Shown: positions 43,501 through 53,115, numbered from the stretch's first letter. The stretch is 64,000 bases of DNA from Comamonas sp. BIGb0124 (GCF_003752175.1 NZ_RJVF01000013.1:124001-188000), one strand, 5' to 3'. Program-made: numbers and translations. The notes: generated by a model not told the origin, from the sequence alone.

Positions 43501-44460
43501 GGCGTCGAATGCGGCGTCGTCCTTGCGTTCGGGAAAACTGCGTGCGTTGAGGTCGGGCCGCAGGGTGTGCAGCCACTGGCGCACGCTGTCGGCACCGCCG
43601 GGCCGGGTCCAGGTCTCGCGCACCTTCAGTGTCAGGGTCTCGGCGGTGTCATTCCAGCCTTGCAGGCCGGCCAGCAGCCGGGCGGGCGAGGTTTCTTCGG
43701 CGATCGCACCGGGCCCGCCGATGACCTGTCCGCCCCAAGCCAGCAGCGCATCGCCGCGGGCCAGCAGCGGTTCGATCTGGCGTCTGAGCGCGGCCGGATC
43801 GGCAAAACAGCGCAGCACTTCGGCCACATCGGCGGCTGGCAGCGGGTAGTAGGTGCGCCGCCAGTAGTCGTGCACGGCGGCTTCGAGCAAGGCCGATTCG
43901 TCGGTGATGAGTTCCTGGGTGAAGAGGCTGCCGCTGTCGAAGGCGTGTTCGCGCAGCATGCGGTAGCACCAGCCGTGGATGGTGGAGACGGCGGCCTCGT
44001 CCATCCACTGCGCGGCCATGCTCAGCAGGCGCGCGCAGCCGGGCCACGCGGCGGGCGGGTAATCGGCGCGCAAGGCCAGCAGGGCCGGATCGTGGGCGGG
44101 GCCCTTGCGCTCGGCATTCGCCGTGTCGCCGCCCTCTTCGTGCCCTTCGTTGTCGTCCAAGGGCGTGGAAAAACAGGCCGCTGCTTCGCTCAGCCGTGCG
44201 CGGATGCGTTCGCGCAGCTCTTGCGTGGCGGCATCGGTGAAGGTGACGACGAGGATCTCGGGCGGCGTCAACGGCCGGCCCAGGGCGTGGCCGCCGCCAT
44301 GGGCCAGCACCAGCCGCACGTACAGCAAGGCGATGGTGTAGGTCTTGCCGGTCCCTGCGCTGGCCTCGATGAGGCGGCTGCCGTACAGCGGGAAACGCAA
44401 GGGGTCGAGCGCCTGGGTCACGGCTGTGGCGGTATCGGTCGGCATGGAGGTCGGGATCAT
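40531..44460 (-). CDS. recB: Exodeoxyribonuclease V subunit beta, RecB
   Basis: A 1309-aa UvrD-like 3'-5' helicase plus nuclease. Walker A SAGTGKTYT lies near residue 33, Walker B LIDEFQDTDPLQYRIFD follows, then GDPKQAIYAFRGADI and VHKSKGLEYPLV. The C-terminal RecB-family nuclease domain has GFIDLVFEHEGRYYVADYKSN (D-x-K motif). It unwinds and cuts double-strand ends for recombination repair and degrades foreign linear DNA. It starts in the ATGA overlap with recC. An upstream in-frame extension is antisense-like and rejected. Confidence 0.95.
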   Translation of the reverse strand: MIPTSMPTDTATAVTQALDPLRFPLYGSRLIEASAGTGKTYTIALLYVRLVLAHGGGHALGRPLTPPEILVVTFTDAATQELRERIRARLSEAAACFSTPLDDNEGHEEGGDTANAERKGPAHDPALLALRADYPPAAWPGCARLLSMAAQWMDEAAVSTIHGWCYRMLREHAFDSGSLFTQELITDESALLEAAVHDYWRRTYYPLPAADVAEVLRCFADPAALRRQIEPLLARGDALLAWGGQVIGGPGAIAEETSPARLLAGLQGWNDTAETLTLKVRETWTRPGGADSVRQWLHTLRPDLNARSFPERKDDAAFDAWLQALADWAHTGQGDPQSLRLERLAPQRLQLNGKKPVPEHPLLQPLADWFDHGQSRPDVRAALLLHALAGIRANLAEDKSRRAELGFNDLLVRLDVALQGAQGDRLALAIRHQFPVALIDEFQDTDPLQYRIFDRIYDVAGNDAATGLFMIGDPKQAIYAFRGADIHTYLQARAATAGRHYTLATNFRSTRAVVEAVNHAFAYAETHHPRGAFRFAEPDGRNPVPFVPVQAQGRRERLLIDGAEVPALNVWMLENPVDPLLPVGATMYREQMAERSASAVRDWLALASEGRAGYASDEAGALPRVQRALRPADIAILVRGRAEAEAVRSALARRRLASVYLSDRDSVFDTPEAQDLLRWLQACVEPGHDGRLRAALATRTMGLAWAALDRLNEDEQHWETLVLRVHGYKLIWQKQGVLPMLRRWLSDFDLPERLRALPDGERSLTNVLHLSEWLQRQSAELDGEHALVRAFSEELAQPGAEEILRLESDADLIKVITVHKSKGLEYPLVLLPYICAWKDVDGRSASLGYHQSPQDASGWPGAYVVELSRDKVLAGTAYERANDERLSEDLRLLYVALTRARHAIWMGAAPLVAGNARHCELHKGAVGYLLAGGQPVPTAELPTALATWRGTCDAIALAPAPSAHDDSLPRQAAPTPGAARIPVARVRTPWWIASYSALRIADPDTGALPSLSDLPEVQDTLERTPAEPATPQEARLRESAHPVPPTVPLVTPGAVPEIEAGSPHAFPRGAAPGSFLHGLLEWMAEQGYAQVVASPALLRDTVARRCTLRGWTEWIDPLVTWLLRLATTPLPLPDPGASPPVALAALPSSQSEMEFWFSASHVDALRLDEWVTRYTLQDTPRPRVRPDQLNGLLKGFIDLVFEHEGRYYVADYKSNWLGPDDSAYSHPAMRLAMAEHRYDLQYSLYLFALHRLLRVRLPDYDYDRHVGGAVYLFMRGIGAPGQGVYADKPPLALMDALDALFQGQETPTP

Positions 44461-47400
44461 GCTGCATCTCCGGGCTTGTCGCCATCGGCCGGCTCGCCGG
44501 GGGCGCCCTGGATTGCGTCGAACAAGGGCCGGTACAGGCGGTCGCACCAGGCTTCGAAGGCACCGGTGGCCGCCAGGTCGGCAAAACGGGGATAGGCACG
44601 GGCCAGTTCGGGCGAGCGCTCGGCTTCGCCGGCCAGGCCGAAGCTGCCGTCGTAGGCGGTGGCGGCATCGCGCAGCCGGCGCTCGGGCTCGGGGCCTGCG
44701 GCCAGCCAGGCAAAAGCGGATTTGCAGCTGACCGGCAAGGGCTCGCGCATGCCCTGGGCCCAGGCGTCGAGCAGATCGGCCAGCCGCGTGCGGGCCTCGC
44801 CGGCAGGCAGCGGGGCCAGGACCAGATCGCCGGTCTGGCTGACCAGCACGGTGGCGGCTTGCGGCGCCACGGCCTGCAGGGCCAGATGATCGACCCAGTG
44901 CCGCACCAGGCTGTGCCACTTGTAGCCCCGGCCTTCGTGCAGTTTGCCGCTGACCAGTTGGATGCGTGCGGATGGGGGCTGGCTGCCGACGGCATCCCAG
45001 CCGGATAGCCGGACGCCGTCGACGTCGTCCTCCAACGCAAGCGCCGGCGTGCCGCTGCCGGGCGGCTCCGTGCGGGCGGCCGACACGGACAGTTCCTGCA
45101 CGGGCAGCACACCGGCGTCGTAGCGTTCGAGCTGGGCGCGGTAACGGGCGAGCAGATCGGTCAGCGGTGCGGCGAGTGTGTTGGCGGCATGCGGTCCAAA
45201 ACCCGCCAGCGGCAACTGGCCCTGTTCGGCCAGGCGATCGAGTTCATCGGCCAGGCGCGAGGCCACCGCCTGACGTGCCTCGGCGGCGGCGTCGGCCGGG
45301 CCGTGGGCCCCCGGGTAGGTGCTGGGGTCTGCGGCGGGCCCGGCCGGCCATTCCTGCTCGACCCAGGGCTTGAGGCGCAGGCACAGTTCGTTCTGGAGTT
45401 GCCAGGTCTGCAGCGCATCGAGCGAGAACGCCTCGTCGTCCAGGCTGGCCGCTTCGGACTGCCCCAGCACGGCACGCAGGCGCGAGCGGAAAAAGGCCTG
45501 CACCGGCTGTGCCAGAAAATCGGCCAGTTCGCGCAGGCGCAGCGGCGCCTCGGGCAGGTGCTCGGGCAAGGGTTCCGGCTGCGCCGCGGGCTGTTCGGAT
45601 GCCGCCGGCGATTGGGCCGCGCCCCATTCGTGCGCATAGGTATAGAGCCCGTCCAGCCCATGCACCGCATCGCCCGCCGCCGCCCGAGGCGGAAAATACG
45701 CGGCGCTGAACGGCTGCAGCGGGTGTTCCTGGGTGAGCGCGTGCAGCAGATCGGTGCCGTCGGGGGTGGCGCGCCAGCCGTCGCGCAGGTGGTCGCGCAA
45801 TTGCGCCACCAGCACCGAGGGCGGGCGTTCGCTGTTGTCGCGGATGCTGCGGCCCACCCAGCTCACATACAGCTGCTCGCGTGCGGACAGCAGCGCCTCG
45901 AGCATGAGGTAGCGGTCGTCCTCCCGGCGCGAGCGATCGCCGGGCCGGTAATCCTGCCGCATCAGGTCGAAGTCCATGCCGACCTGCTGGCGCGGGTAAT
46001 CGCCGTCGTTCATGCCCAGCAGGCAGACGACCTTGAACGGAATGGCACGCATGGGCAGCAGGGTGCAGAAGTTGACGGCCCCCGCCAGGAAACGCTGGTT
46101 GAGACCGCCCTGGTCGAGCCCGGCCAGCCAGCTCTCCCGCACCACGGTCAGCGGGATGGGGTCGTCGAAGCCGGCGTGCTGGCAGGTGGCGAGCCAGTCG
46201 TCCAGCATCTGCAGCAGTTGCTGGCGCAGCAGTTCCTCGGCCTCGTCGGACGGGGTGAAGAACGCATCCACCAGATCGCGCAGGCGCTGCGCCCAGGTGG
46301 CGGGATCGGCCGGCTCGGCCAGGGCCTGCCGGTGCACGTCCAGGCGTTCGAGCAGCGCGGCCAGCGGGCCCAGGGCCACGGCATCGAGGCCGCCGATCTC
46401 GCCATAGGGGGCGATGCCTTCGAAAGACGGCCCCTCGCCCACCGCATAGCCCAGCAGCATGCGGCGCAAGCCGAAGCGCCAGCTGTTGGTGTCGTGTGCG
46501 GCCGGCAGGGCGATCTGTTCGCGCTGGGCGCCGTCGAGTCCCCAGCGCACGCCCGCGCCGGCGATCCAGCGGCGCACGGTGGGCAGGTCGGCATCGGCCA
46601 GCGCCAGCCGCCGGCGCACGGCACCGACGTCGAGCAGGTCGAGGATCTCGCTGGCGGCAAAGCGGCTTTCGGGCAGTTTGAGCAGGTACTCGAGCGCCAC
46701 CAGCAGCGGTTCGCGCCCGCGCTGGCCCTGGTCGGCCAGGGTGTACGGAATATGGCGCGCATCGGCACGCGGCAACTGGCCGAACACCGCGTCGATGTGC
46801 GGCGCGTAGGCGTTGATGTCGGGCACCATGACGATGATGTCGCGCGGCGTGAGCGCCGGGTCGGCATCGAAGCGCGCCAGAAGCTGGTCGTGCAGCACCT
46901 CGACCTCGCGCTGCGCGCTGTGGGCGATGTGAAAGCGGACCGAGGCATCGGCTGCCACCGGCACGGCGGGCCACAGGGCACGGCTCTCGGCGGGTGGGCG
47001 CAGGTCGAGGATGTCGTCCTGCAACTGGCCCAGCAGGGTATCGAGCCGACCGCCGGCAAAGAGGTCGATGCGCCCGCCGTTGACGGGCTCGAGACGGCCC
47101 CGGTAACGCTCGGGGTCGTCGGCCGCATCGAGCAGGTTGAGGTAATCGCGCCCCTGCTTGCCCCAGGCCGCCAGCAGCGGCTGGGCATGCTGGTGCTGGG
47201 CGTCCTCGTCCAGCCCGGACGGCGTGCCGGGGCGGTGCGTCTGGCGTTTGTAGCTGTGACGCAGCAGATCCTTATCGGCGACGATATCGCCCCAGTGGTG
47301 GCGGCTGGGGTTGTGCACGAACAGCATCACCTGGCTGTAACGGGCCAGCGCCTGCAGCGCCGCAAAAGACTGCGCGGGCAGCGACGAGATGCCGAACACC

Positions 47401-48101
47401 GCCACCCGCCTCGGCAGGCCGGCCGGGCGCTCGGTCTGCGCCGCCATGCAGGCCAGGAAGCGCTCGTGAACGGCAGCACGCCCCGATGCCGCCGCCTCGG
47501 GCCCCACGTCTTCGAGCAGCGCGCGCCACAGTTCGGCCTGCCAGCGTTCGTCCTCGCCCAGCGCGCGTTCGCCGCCGCGCGCCTGCCGCACCTGGTCGCG
47601 GCCCCGGGCCCAGTCGTCGAGCCAGTCGGCGCGATAGACCTGGTATTGATCGAACAGATCGGCCAGCCGCTCGGCAAGCTGGTGGCGGCGGCGCATGTCG
47701 CGATCCTGAGCCAGGAAACGGCGCAGCGGCCCGAACGCCGGGCGTTCGAGCAGCACCGGCAGCAGCCGCATCAGCCGCCAGGCCAGTGCGGATTTGTCGA
47801 GGGCCGAGGTTTCGGGCACGGCATCCGGGCCCAGTGCCGCGCGGTAGGCGCGCCACAGGAACTGCGCCGGCAGCTCCACGCTCAGCGCGGCGGCCACGCC
47901 CAACCCGCCGGCGTCGGTATCGGCGGCCAGCGCGAACTTGAGCCATTGCGCGATGCCGTTGCTCTGCACCAGCACGGTCTCGCGCTCGAGCGGCGACAGC
48001 GGATGCAGGCGCATCCAGTTGACCAGCAGCTCGCGCAGGCTCTCGGGCTGGTTGCCATGGATCACCATCAAGCCGGGTTCGATCGGCGATGCCCCGGTCA
48101 T
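44457..48101 (-). CDS. recC: Exodeoxyribonuclease V subunit gamma, RecC
   Basis: A 1214-aa inactive-helicase subunit that splits the DNA strands and recognises Chi. GLMVIHGNQPESLRELLVNWM is the typical start, VLVQSNGIAQWLKFALA and LFDQYQVYRADWLDDWA follow, and ISSLPAQSFAALQALARY, IIVMVPDINAYAPHIDAVFG and VCLLGMNDGDYPRQ are characteristic RecC blocks. I choose the ATG at 48101 with AGGA seven or eight bases upstream. First gene of the recCBD operon; the promoter must lie in the 230-base divergent region shared with the response-regulator gene. Confidence 0.95.
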   Translation of the reverse strand: MTGASPIEPGLMVIHGNQPESLRELLVNWMRLHPLSPLERETVLVQSNGIAQWLKFALAADTDAGGLGVAAALSVELPAQFLWRAYRAALGPDAVPETSALDKSALAWRLMRLLPVLLERPAFGPLRRFLAQDRDMRRRHQLAERLADLFDQYQVYRADWLDDWARGRDQVRQARGGERALGEDERWQAELWRALLEDVGPEAAASGRAAVHERFLACMAAQTERPAGLPRRVAVFGISSLPAQSFAALQALARYSQVMLFVHNPSRHHWGDIVADKDLLRHSYKRQTHRPGTPSGLDEDAQHQHAQPLLAAWGKQGRDYLNLLDAADDPERYRGRLEPVNGGRIDLFAGGRLDTLLGQLQDDILDLRPPAESRALWPAVPVAADASVRFHIAHSAQREVEVLHDQLLARFDADPALTPRDIIVMVPDINAYAPHIDAVFGQLPRADARHIPYTLADQGQRGREPLLVALEYLLKLPESRFAASEILDLLDVGAVRRRLALADADLPTVRRWIAGAGVRWGLDGAQREQIALPAAHDTNSWRFGLRRMLLGYAVGEGPSFEGIAPYGEIGGLDAVALGPLAALLERLDVHRQALAEPADPATWAQRLRDLVDAFFTPSDEAEELLRQQLLQMLDDWLATCQHAGFDDPIPLTVVRESWLAGLDQGGLNQRFLAGAVNFCTLLPMRAIPFKVVCLLGMNDGDYPRQQVGMDFDLMRQDYRPGDRSRREDDRYLMLEALLSAREQLYVSWVGRSIRDNSERPPSVLVAQLRDHLRDGWRATPDGTDLLHALTQEHPLQPFSAAYFPPRAAAGDAVHGLDGLYTYAHEWGAAQSPAASEQPAAQPEPLPEHLPEAPLRLRELADFLAQPVQAFFRSRLRAVLGQSEAASLDDEAFSLDALQTWQLQNELCLRLKPWVEQEWPAGPAADPSTYPGAHGPADAAAEARQAVASRLADELDRLAEQGQLPLAGFGPHAANTLAAPLTDLLARYRAQLERYDAGVLPVQELSVSAARTEPPGSGTPALALEDDVDGVRLSGWDAVGSQPPSARIQLVSGKLHEGRGYKWHSLVRHWVDHLALQAVAPQAATVLVSQTGDLVLAPLPAGEARTRLADLLDAWAQGMREPLPVSCKSAFAWLAAGPEPERRLRDAATAYDGSFGLAGEAERSPELARAYPRFADLAATGAFEAWCDRLYRPLFDAIQGAPGEPADGDKPGDAA

Positions 48102-48331
48102 GCGGGAATCCTGCTGAGAACTGCGTGGGTCATGGATACCGATCGTGCCGTCTGGGGTGCCATCTGAAGTGACGTCTCGCGCCTGCCGTGCAGCGGCGCG
48201 CAAAAGCGCGATGTTAGCGGGTCCGCCACACCTGGGGGCTGGCGGGCAGGCTGTCAAATCACCCATATCGTTACACAAGATACATTAATGGACAGATCAA
48301 CCGCTAGAAGCTCCTTGATGAGCTTGCAGAC

Positions 48332-49078
48332 ATGACTCCCCCTACTGCCCCCGGCGATGCCAGCCGCGACACCCCAACGGCCATCCGCGTGGCACTGGTC
48401 GAGGACGACCCGGGCTTCCAGCAGCAGATCGCCGATTCGCTGGCCCGGTCGGCAGAGGTCGAGCTGATCGCCTCGGCCGGCACGGTGACCGAGGGCCTGT
48501 CGATGCTGGACCGGCCCGCCGCCGATGTGCTGCTGGTGGACCTGAGCCTGCCCGACGGCAGCGGGGTCGAAGTCATCGCCCGGGCCCGTGAACGCTGGCC
48601 GTCGTGCGCCGTCATGGTGACCACGATGTTTGCCGACGAGGAACGCGTGATGCAGTCGCTGCAGGCCGGGGCCACCGGTTACCTGCTGAAGGACGCCCTT
48701 GCCACGGACATCGTCAACGAGATCAAGACCGTACACGCCGGCGGCAGCCCCATCAACCCGATGATCGCGCGGCGCCTGCTGCGCCATTTCACGGCCGCGG
48801 CCCAAGCGGCTGCCGCAGCGGCCGCGGCAGACCAGGGCCAGCGGGCGGGCGCGACACTCGCCATGGACCTCTCGGCACGCGAGCGCCAGGTGCTGGAGTT
48901 CGTGATCCGGGGCTACACGGCCCAAGAGATCGCCAAGTCCATGTCCCTGTCCCACTGGACCATCCAGACCTATGTGCGCCGCATCTATGAAAAGATGGGC
49001 GTGCGCAACCGGGCGGAAGCCGTCAGCCGCGCTCACCTCATGGGGCTGGTCACGCCGCCCGGTGCCCCCGGCCTGTGA
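48332..49078 (+). CDS. NarL/LuxR-family response regulator
   Basis: A 248-aa response regulator. The receiver domain has the acidic pair EDD (24-26) and phosphoacceptor D70 (VLLVDLSLPDG), and the lysine is in YLLKDAL. An Ala-rich linker (about 152-170) leads to a LuxR helix-turn-helix (LSARERQVLEFVIRGYTAQEIAKSMSLSHWTIQTYVRRIYEKMGVRNRAEA). It overlaps the sensor kinase gene by four bases (GTGA). Regulated genes are unknown. Confidence 0.92.
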   Translation: MTPPTAPGDASRDTPTAIRVALVEDDPGFQQQIADSLARSAEVELIASAGTVTEGLSMLDRPAADVLLVDLSLPDGSGVEVIARARERWPSCAVMVTTMFADEERVMQSLQAGATGYLLKDALATDIVNEIKTVHAGGSPINPMIARRLLRHFTAAAQAAAAAAAADQGQRAGATLAMDLSARERQVLEFVIRGYTAQEIAKSMSLSHWTIQTYVRRIYEKMGVRNRAEAVSRAHLMGLVTPPGAPGL

Positions 49079-51126
49079 CGGGACTGTCCGGCGTCGCCGC
49101 GCTTTCGGCCTTGCGGCGGCTCGCCCCGCGGATCGGCCTGTGGACGGCTTTGCTGATGACGGCATGCTGGTTCTTGACAGACGGCTGGGGCGACGCGTGG
49201 GCCGCATCGGCCGCGCACCCCCGACCGCATCGTGTCGTCGAGGTCGACGCCGCCCAGGCTCGGACGCCTGAAGATGCGCCGCTGATCCCCCCGGCCCGGC
49301 TGTCGGCCAGCGGCATGCCGCCCTGGGGTACGGCGGCCTGGTCGCCGCGCACCTTGCCCGATGCCCGTACCCCGGGCTCGACGGCGGCTGCCGACGACGA
49401 CGACGACGAGACACGCCACACCACCTGGTACCGCATCGCCGTGGACCCCGCCTTGCGCGACATGGACGAACCGCTGTTTTTCTACCTGCCCCGCTGGCAG
49501 ACCGTCGGCGTGGTCTCGCTGTATGCCGATGACCAGCTGATCTGGGTTTCGGAAGGCGACCCGGTGTGGAACGGCTTCAACCGGCCGCTGGGCCTGGTGC
49601 TGGATGCGCTCGACGGCTCGCCCCGCCCGGCGGTGCTGACGCTGCGCATGGACACGCTGGGCGAGCATGGCGGCGGCATCACCGCGCCCTGGCTGGGTGC
49701 CCGGGCCGATCTGCGCTGGCGCCATGCCGTGCGTTCGTTTCTGCAGAACAGCCTGCCGCTGGGCATCGGGCTGGGCATGCTGGGCCTGGGGCTCTATGCC
49801 CTGGCGATCTGGGGCGCGCGGCGCCGGGATACGCTGTACCTGCTGTTCGTGATGGTCTCGGTGCTGTATACCGTGCGCTGCCTCCATTACTGGGGACCGC
49901 TGGATCCGGCGATCATGCGATCGGACTGGTTCGGCTGGCTCACCATCAACAGCCTGTCGTGGCTGGTGATGCTGGGCCTGACGATCAACTTCAGACTGTG
50001 CGGGGCCCGGCCCAGGGTCTGGCTCGAACGCGTGCTGGCGGCCAGCGTGCTCGGCACCAGCCTGCTCACGCTGCCGGGCTGGCGGGCACCGGAAGACCTC
50101 GCGGCGCTGGCCTTTGCCTGTTATCTGTTGATGCTGGCCTGTGCGCTGATCGCCATCCCGATCCTGCTGCTGGCCTCGTGGCGCAGCGGTCGCGCCCCCG
50201 CACGCACGCTGGCCGTGCTCAACCTGCTGGCCCTGCCGCTGGCCGTGCACGACCTGATGCTGCAGCGTTATCTGCTGCCGCTCGACCAGCCTTACCTGAT
50301 GGCCTATTGGCAGATCTCGGTGGCGATCGTGTTCGGCTGGGCCATGGCGCGGCGCTACATCGACAGCATCGACGGACTGGAACGCAGCGGCGAAAAACTC
50401 GCCCTGTCACTGGCCGAGCGCGAAAGCGAGCTGCGCCAGAGCTACGAACAACTGCGTGCGGTCGAACAGCGCGAACTGCTGACGCAGGAGCGCGCCCGCA
50501 TCATGCGCGACATGCACGACGGCCTGGGCGGCACGCTGCACGATGCGCTGCGGCTGTCTCAGCAAGGTGCAGACGCCGGCCCCGGCCTGCAGCAGGCGCT
50601 GCGCGAATGCCTGGACGAGTTGCGGCTGGCCATCGACTCGCTCGACCCGGTCGAGGCCGACCTCGCCCTGCTGCTGGGCACGCTGCGCTACCGGCTCGAT
50701 ACCCGGCTCAAGCACGCCGGCATCACGCTCCAGTGGCAAGTCGACACGCTGCCGCCCCTGGGCTGGATGAGTGCCAGTCATGCCTTCCATATCCTGCGCA
50801 TCCTGCAGGAAGCCATCACCAACATCATCAAGCATGCGCAAGCCAGCACGATCCGGGTGGATGCGACGGCCGACGAGGGCCGCGTGACCGTGAGCGTGCA
50901 CGACAACGGCATCGGCATGACGCCCGGCCGGGCGCGCACCGGCGGTCGCGGCCTGGCCAACATCCGCAACCGGGCAGAGGCGCTGCAGGCCACGGTGCAG
51001 TGGCTGCCCGGCCAGGCCGACCACGACCGCGCTCGGATGGAGGCTGCAGCGAGCCCTTCGACCGAACCGGAACAGCCCCGCCGCGGCACCACTTTTGTAC
51101 TACAGTTACCGCAGTCGCCAGACTGA
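49075..51126 (+). CDS. Membrane sensor histidine kinase (HisKA_3 type)
   Basis: 683 aa. After a signal-like helix there is an extracytoplasmic domain (about 45-215) containing an acidic run of six Asp/Glu, then seven or so membrane helices (about 225-395) like 7TM-DISM sensors, then a coiled coil and a NarX-type kinase core: H481 in RDMHDGLGG, N box LQEAITNIIKHAQA, and DNGIGM plus GRGLANIRNRAEAL. It phosphorylates the response regulator encoded just before. It starts at a GTG inside the regulator stop. The signal is unknown; DISM domains often bind carbohydrates. Confidence 0.92.
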   Translation: MTGLSGVAALSALRRLAPRIGLWTALLMTACWFLTDGWGDAWAASAAHPRPHRVVEVDAAQARTPEDAPLIPPARLSASGMPPWGTAAWSPRTLPDARTPGSTAAADDDDDETRHTTWYRIAVDPALRDMDEPLFFYLPRWQTVGVVSLYADDQLIWVSEGDPVWNGFNRPLGLVLDALDGSPRPAVLTLRMDTLGEHGGGITAPWLGARADLRWRHAVRSFLQNSLPLGIGLGMLGLGLYALAIWGARRRDTLYLLFVMVSVLYTVRCLHYWGPLDPAIMRSDWFGWLTINSLSWLVMLGLTINFRLCGARPRVWLERVLAASVLGTSLLTLPGWRAPEDLAALAFACYLLMLACALIAIPILLLASWRSGRAPARTLAVLNLLALPLAVHDLMLQRYLLPLDQPYLMAYWQISVAIVFGWAMARRYIDSIDGLERSGEKLALSLAERESELRQSYEQLRAVEQRELLTQERARIMRDMHDGLGGTLHDALRLSQQGADAGPGLQQALRECLDELRLAIDSLDPVEADLALLLGTLRYRLDTRLKHAGITLQWQVDTLPPLGWMSASHAFHILRILQEAITNIIKHAQASTIRVDATADEGRVTVSVHDNGIGMTPGRARTGGRGLANIRNRAEALQATVQWLPGQADHDRARMEAAASPSTEPEQPRRGTTFVLQLPQSPD

Positions 51127-51238
51127 CGCCCAAACCCCCCATGATTCGAGCCGACCGGTGCCTGCCGCCGATGGCGGTACATCGTCCTCGTGGCCGTCCG
51201 CCGGTCTGCCTGTCCGCCTGATTTCCGCCCCATTCAAC

Positions 51239-52825
51239 GTGCCCTCCTCCTCCCCTCGATTCGCCCTCCGTTCGCTGCCCGCCGCACTCGTCCTGGCCAC
51301 AATGCCGGCTCTCATCGCCGCCGCCCAGGCAGCGGGGACGGGCCCCGTCACGTCGACTTCCGCCAACACGAACGCGTCGGCCGCCAACGGCGCCCAGCCG
51401 CAGATCCTGACCATCTCGCCGTGGATGCCGCCGGCGCCCGCGCCTGTCGTCGCCCCTGCTGCTCCCGCCGCGCCCGTGCAGCCTGCGGCGGCCTTGCCGG
51501 CCCCGGCAAATGCCCCCGCCCCGGCCCCGGCTCCGACCGCAGCCGTACGATCCTCGGCCCCGGTTGCATCGCCACGTCCGGCAGCCGCAGCGACCGCAGC
51601 GACCGCCCCTGCGGCAGTGGCCGCCCTGCGGCCGGCCGACACGCCATCGGCGAATTCCGCTGCACCGGCTTCGTCGGCCGCGCTGGCGCCGCTGACCCCC
51701 TTGGTGCCGCTCGCGCCTCTGGACGCGGCACCGGATGCGCCGGCAGCAGCCGTTCTTGCCGAGCCCGTGCTCGCTGCCCGTGCCTGGCTCAGCCTGGATC
51801 TCAACAGCGGCGCGATCCTGAGCGAAGCCCAGCCCGACCAGCAGCTCGCTCCGGCCTCGCTGACCAAGCTGATGACGGCGTATGTCGTTTTCGATGCCCT
51901 GGCTCACCAGCGCCTGTCGCCGGCCCAGCCGGTGGCGGTGTCCAACCATGCCTGGCGCACCGGCGGCTCTCGCATGTTCTTGCAGGCCGGCCATGCCGTC
52001 ACCGTCGACGAACTGCTGCAGGGCCTGCTGGTGCAATCGGGCAACGACGCCGCCACCGCGCTGGCCGAAGCCGTGGGCGGCAGCGAAAGCGGTTTTGTCG
52101 CGCTGATGAACGAGCAGGCCCAGCGCCTGGGCATGAGCCGCAGCCGTTTCATGAACCCCACCGGCCTGCCCGATGCGGCCCACCTCACCACCGTGCGCGA
52201 TCTCTCGCGGCTGGCCTCGCGCCTCATCGGCGATTTCCCGCAGTACTTCCATTACTTCAGCCAGAAAAGCTTCACCTACGGCAACATCACGCAGCCCAAT
52301 CGCAACCGGCTGCTGTTTTCGGATGCCTCGGTCGACGGCATGAAGACGGGCTACACCGATGCGGCAGGCTACTGTCAGGTGTCGACCGCGCTGCGCGACG
52401 GACGGCGTGTGCTCACCGTGGTGGCAGGTACGGGCAGCGTCAACGCCCGCACCACGGAAAGCGCCCGGCTGCTGGACTGGAGCTACCAGGCTTACGAAAC
52501 GGTGCGCCTGTTCGGCCCCGGCCAAGCGCCGCTGCGCCAGACGGTCTGGGAAGGGCAAGCCGACCAGGCCGTGCTCGCCCCCGCAAAACCGGTGTGGGTG
52601 ACGGTGCCGCGCGGCCGTACCGCCGACATCCGCTGGGCGCCCCAGACGCCCGCCGATCTGATCGCACCGCTGGCGCAGGGCCAGTCGGTCGGCACCTTGC
52701 AGTTCACGCTGGATGGCCGGCCGCTGGCCAGCGTCCCGCTCGTGGTGCGCGAAGCCGTGGCGCAGGCCGGCTGGCTGGGCCGCATGGCCGACCAGGCCCG
52801 GCGCTGGTACGCCGCTCGGTCCTGA
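51239..52825 (+). CDS. D-alanyl-D-alanine carboxypeptidase (S11, PBP5/6-like)
   Basis: A 528-aa periplasmic enzyme that trims pentapeptide stems of peptidoglycan. Motifs are S207-L-T-K, SGN in VQSGNDAATAL, and KTG in VDGMKTGYTDAAGY; the C-terminal PBP5 beta domain follows. Between the signal peptide (ALRSLPAALVLATMPALIAAAQAAG) and the catalytic domain is an unusually long Ala/Pro-rich linker (about residues 55-175), absent from E. coli PBP5. The GTG start is inferred from the signal peptide; an alternative ATG lies at 51299. It overlaps neither neighbour. Confidence 0.88.
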   Translation: MPSSSPRFALRSLPAALVLATMPALIAAAQAAGTGPVTSTSANTNASAANGAQPQILTISPWMPPAPAPVVAPAAPAAPVQPAAALPAPANAPAPAPAPTAAVRSSAPVASPRPAAAATAATAPAAVAALRPADTPSANSAAPASSAALAPLTPLVPLAPLDAAPDAPAAAVLAEPVLAARAWLSLDLNSGAILSEAQPDQQLAPASLTKLMTAYVVFDALAHQRLSPAQPVAVSNHAWRTGGSRMFLQAGHAVTVDELLQGLLVQSGNDAATALAEAVGGSESGFVALMNEQAQRLGMSRSRFMNPTGLPDAAHLTTVRDLSRLASRLIGDFPQYFHYFSQKSFTYGNITQPNRNRLLFSDASVDGMKTGYTDAAGYCQVSTALRDGRRVLTVVAGTGSVNARTTESARLLDWSYQAYETVRLFGPGQAPLRQTVWEGQADQAVLAPAKPVWVTVPRGRTADIRWAPQTPADLIAPLAQGQSVGTLQFTLDGRPLASVPLVVREAVAQAGWLGRMADQARRWYAARS

Positions 52826-52848
52826 CGCTGGGCGGACCGTCCCTGCCC

Positions 52849-52890
52849 GTCCGCTCGGAGCGCCCGGATCGCTCGAGTCTCCGAGCGGAC
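52849..52890 (+). terminator. Hairpin after the carboxypeptidase gene
   Basis: GTCCGCTCGGAG/CTCCGAGCGGAC is a perfect 12-bp inverted repeat with an 18-base spacer, 24 bases after the stop. There is no T-run, so it could instead protect the 3' end. Confidence 0.45.
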
Positions 52891-53115
52891 CACCCGGGCA
52901 ATACACAAAACGGGTGCCAGACCGCCAGGCTAAACCGTGTGCAGCATCGTTTTTTGACGCCTTCATGACAGAAAAACGCTCAGATTTGCTCAGACACAAA
53001 AGTACTCGGAATAGGTATTCTTCCTGACGTCACACAGGCTTCAGGCCCGGCTCGGCAGCACGTCCGTCGGTTCCCCCGCCTGCGTCGAACAGGTCAATCA
53101 GGGAGGAAAAGAGAA

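Noticed and set aside
39961-44595. 1544-aa plus-strand frame opposite recB/recD
   Set aside because: It is the antisense shadow of high-GC recB and recD codons; it has no domain-like sequence and the opposite strand has clear RecB/RecD motifs.
45189-48167. 992-aa plus-strand frame opposite recC
   Set aside because: Antisense shadow of recC in GC-rich DNA with low-complexity Gly/Arg/Gln composition.
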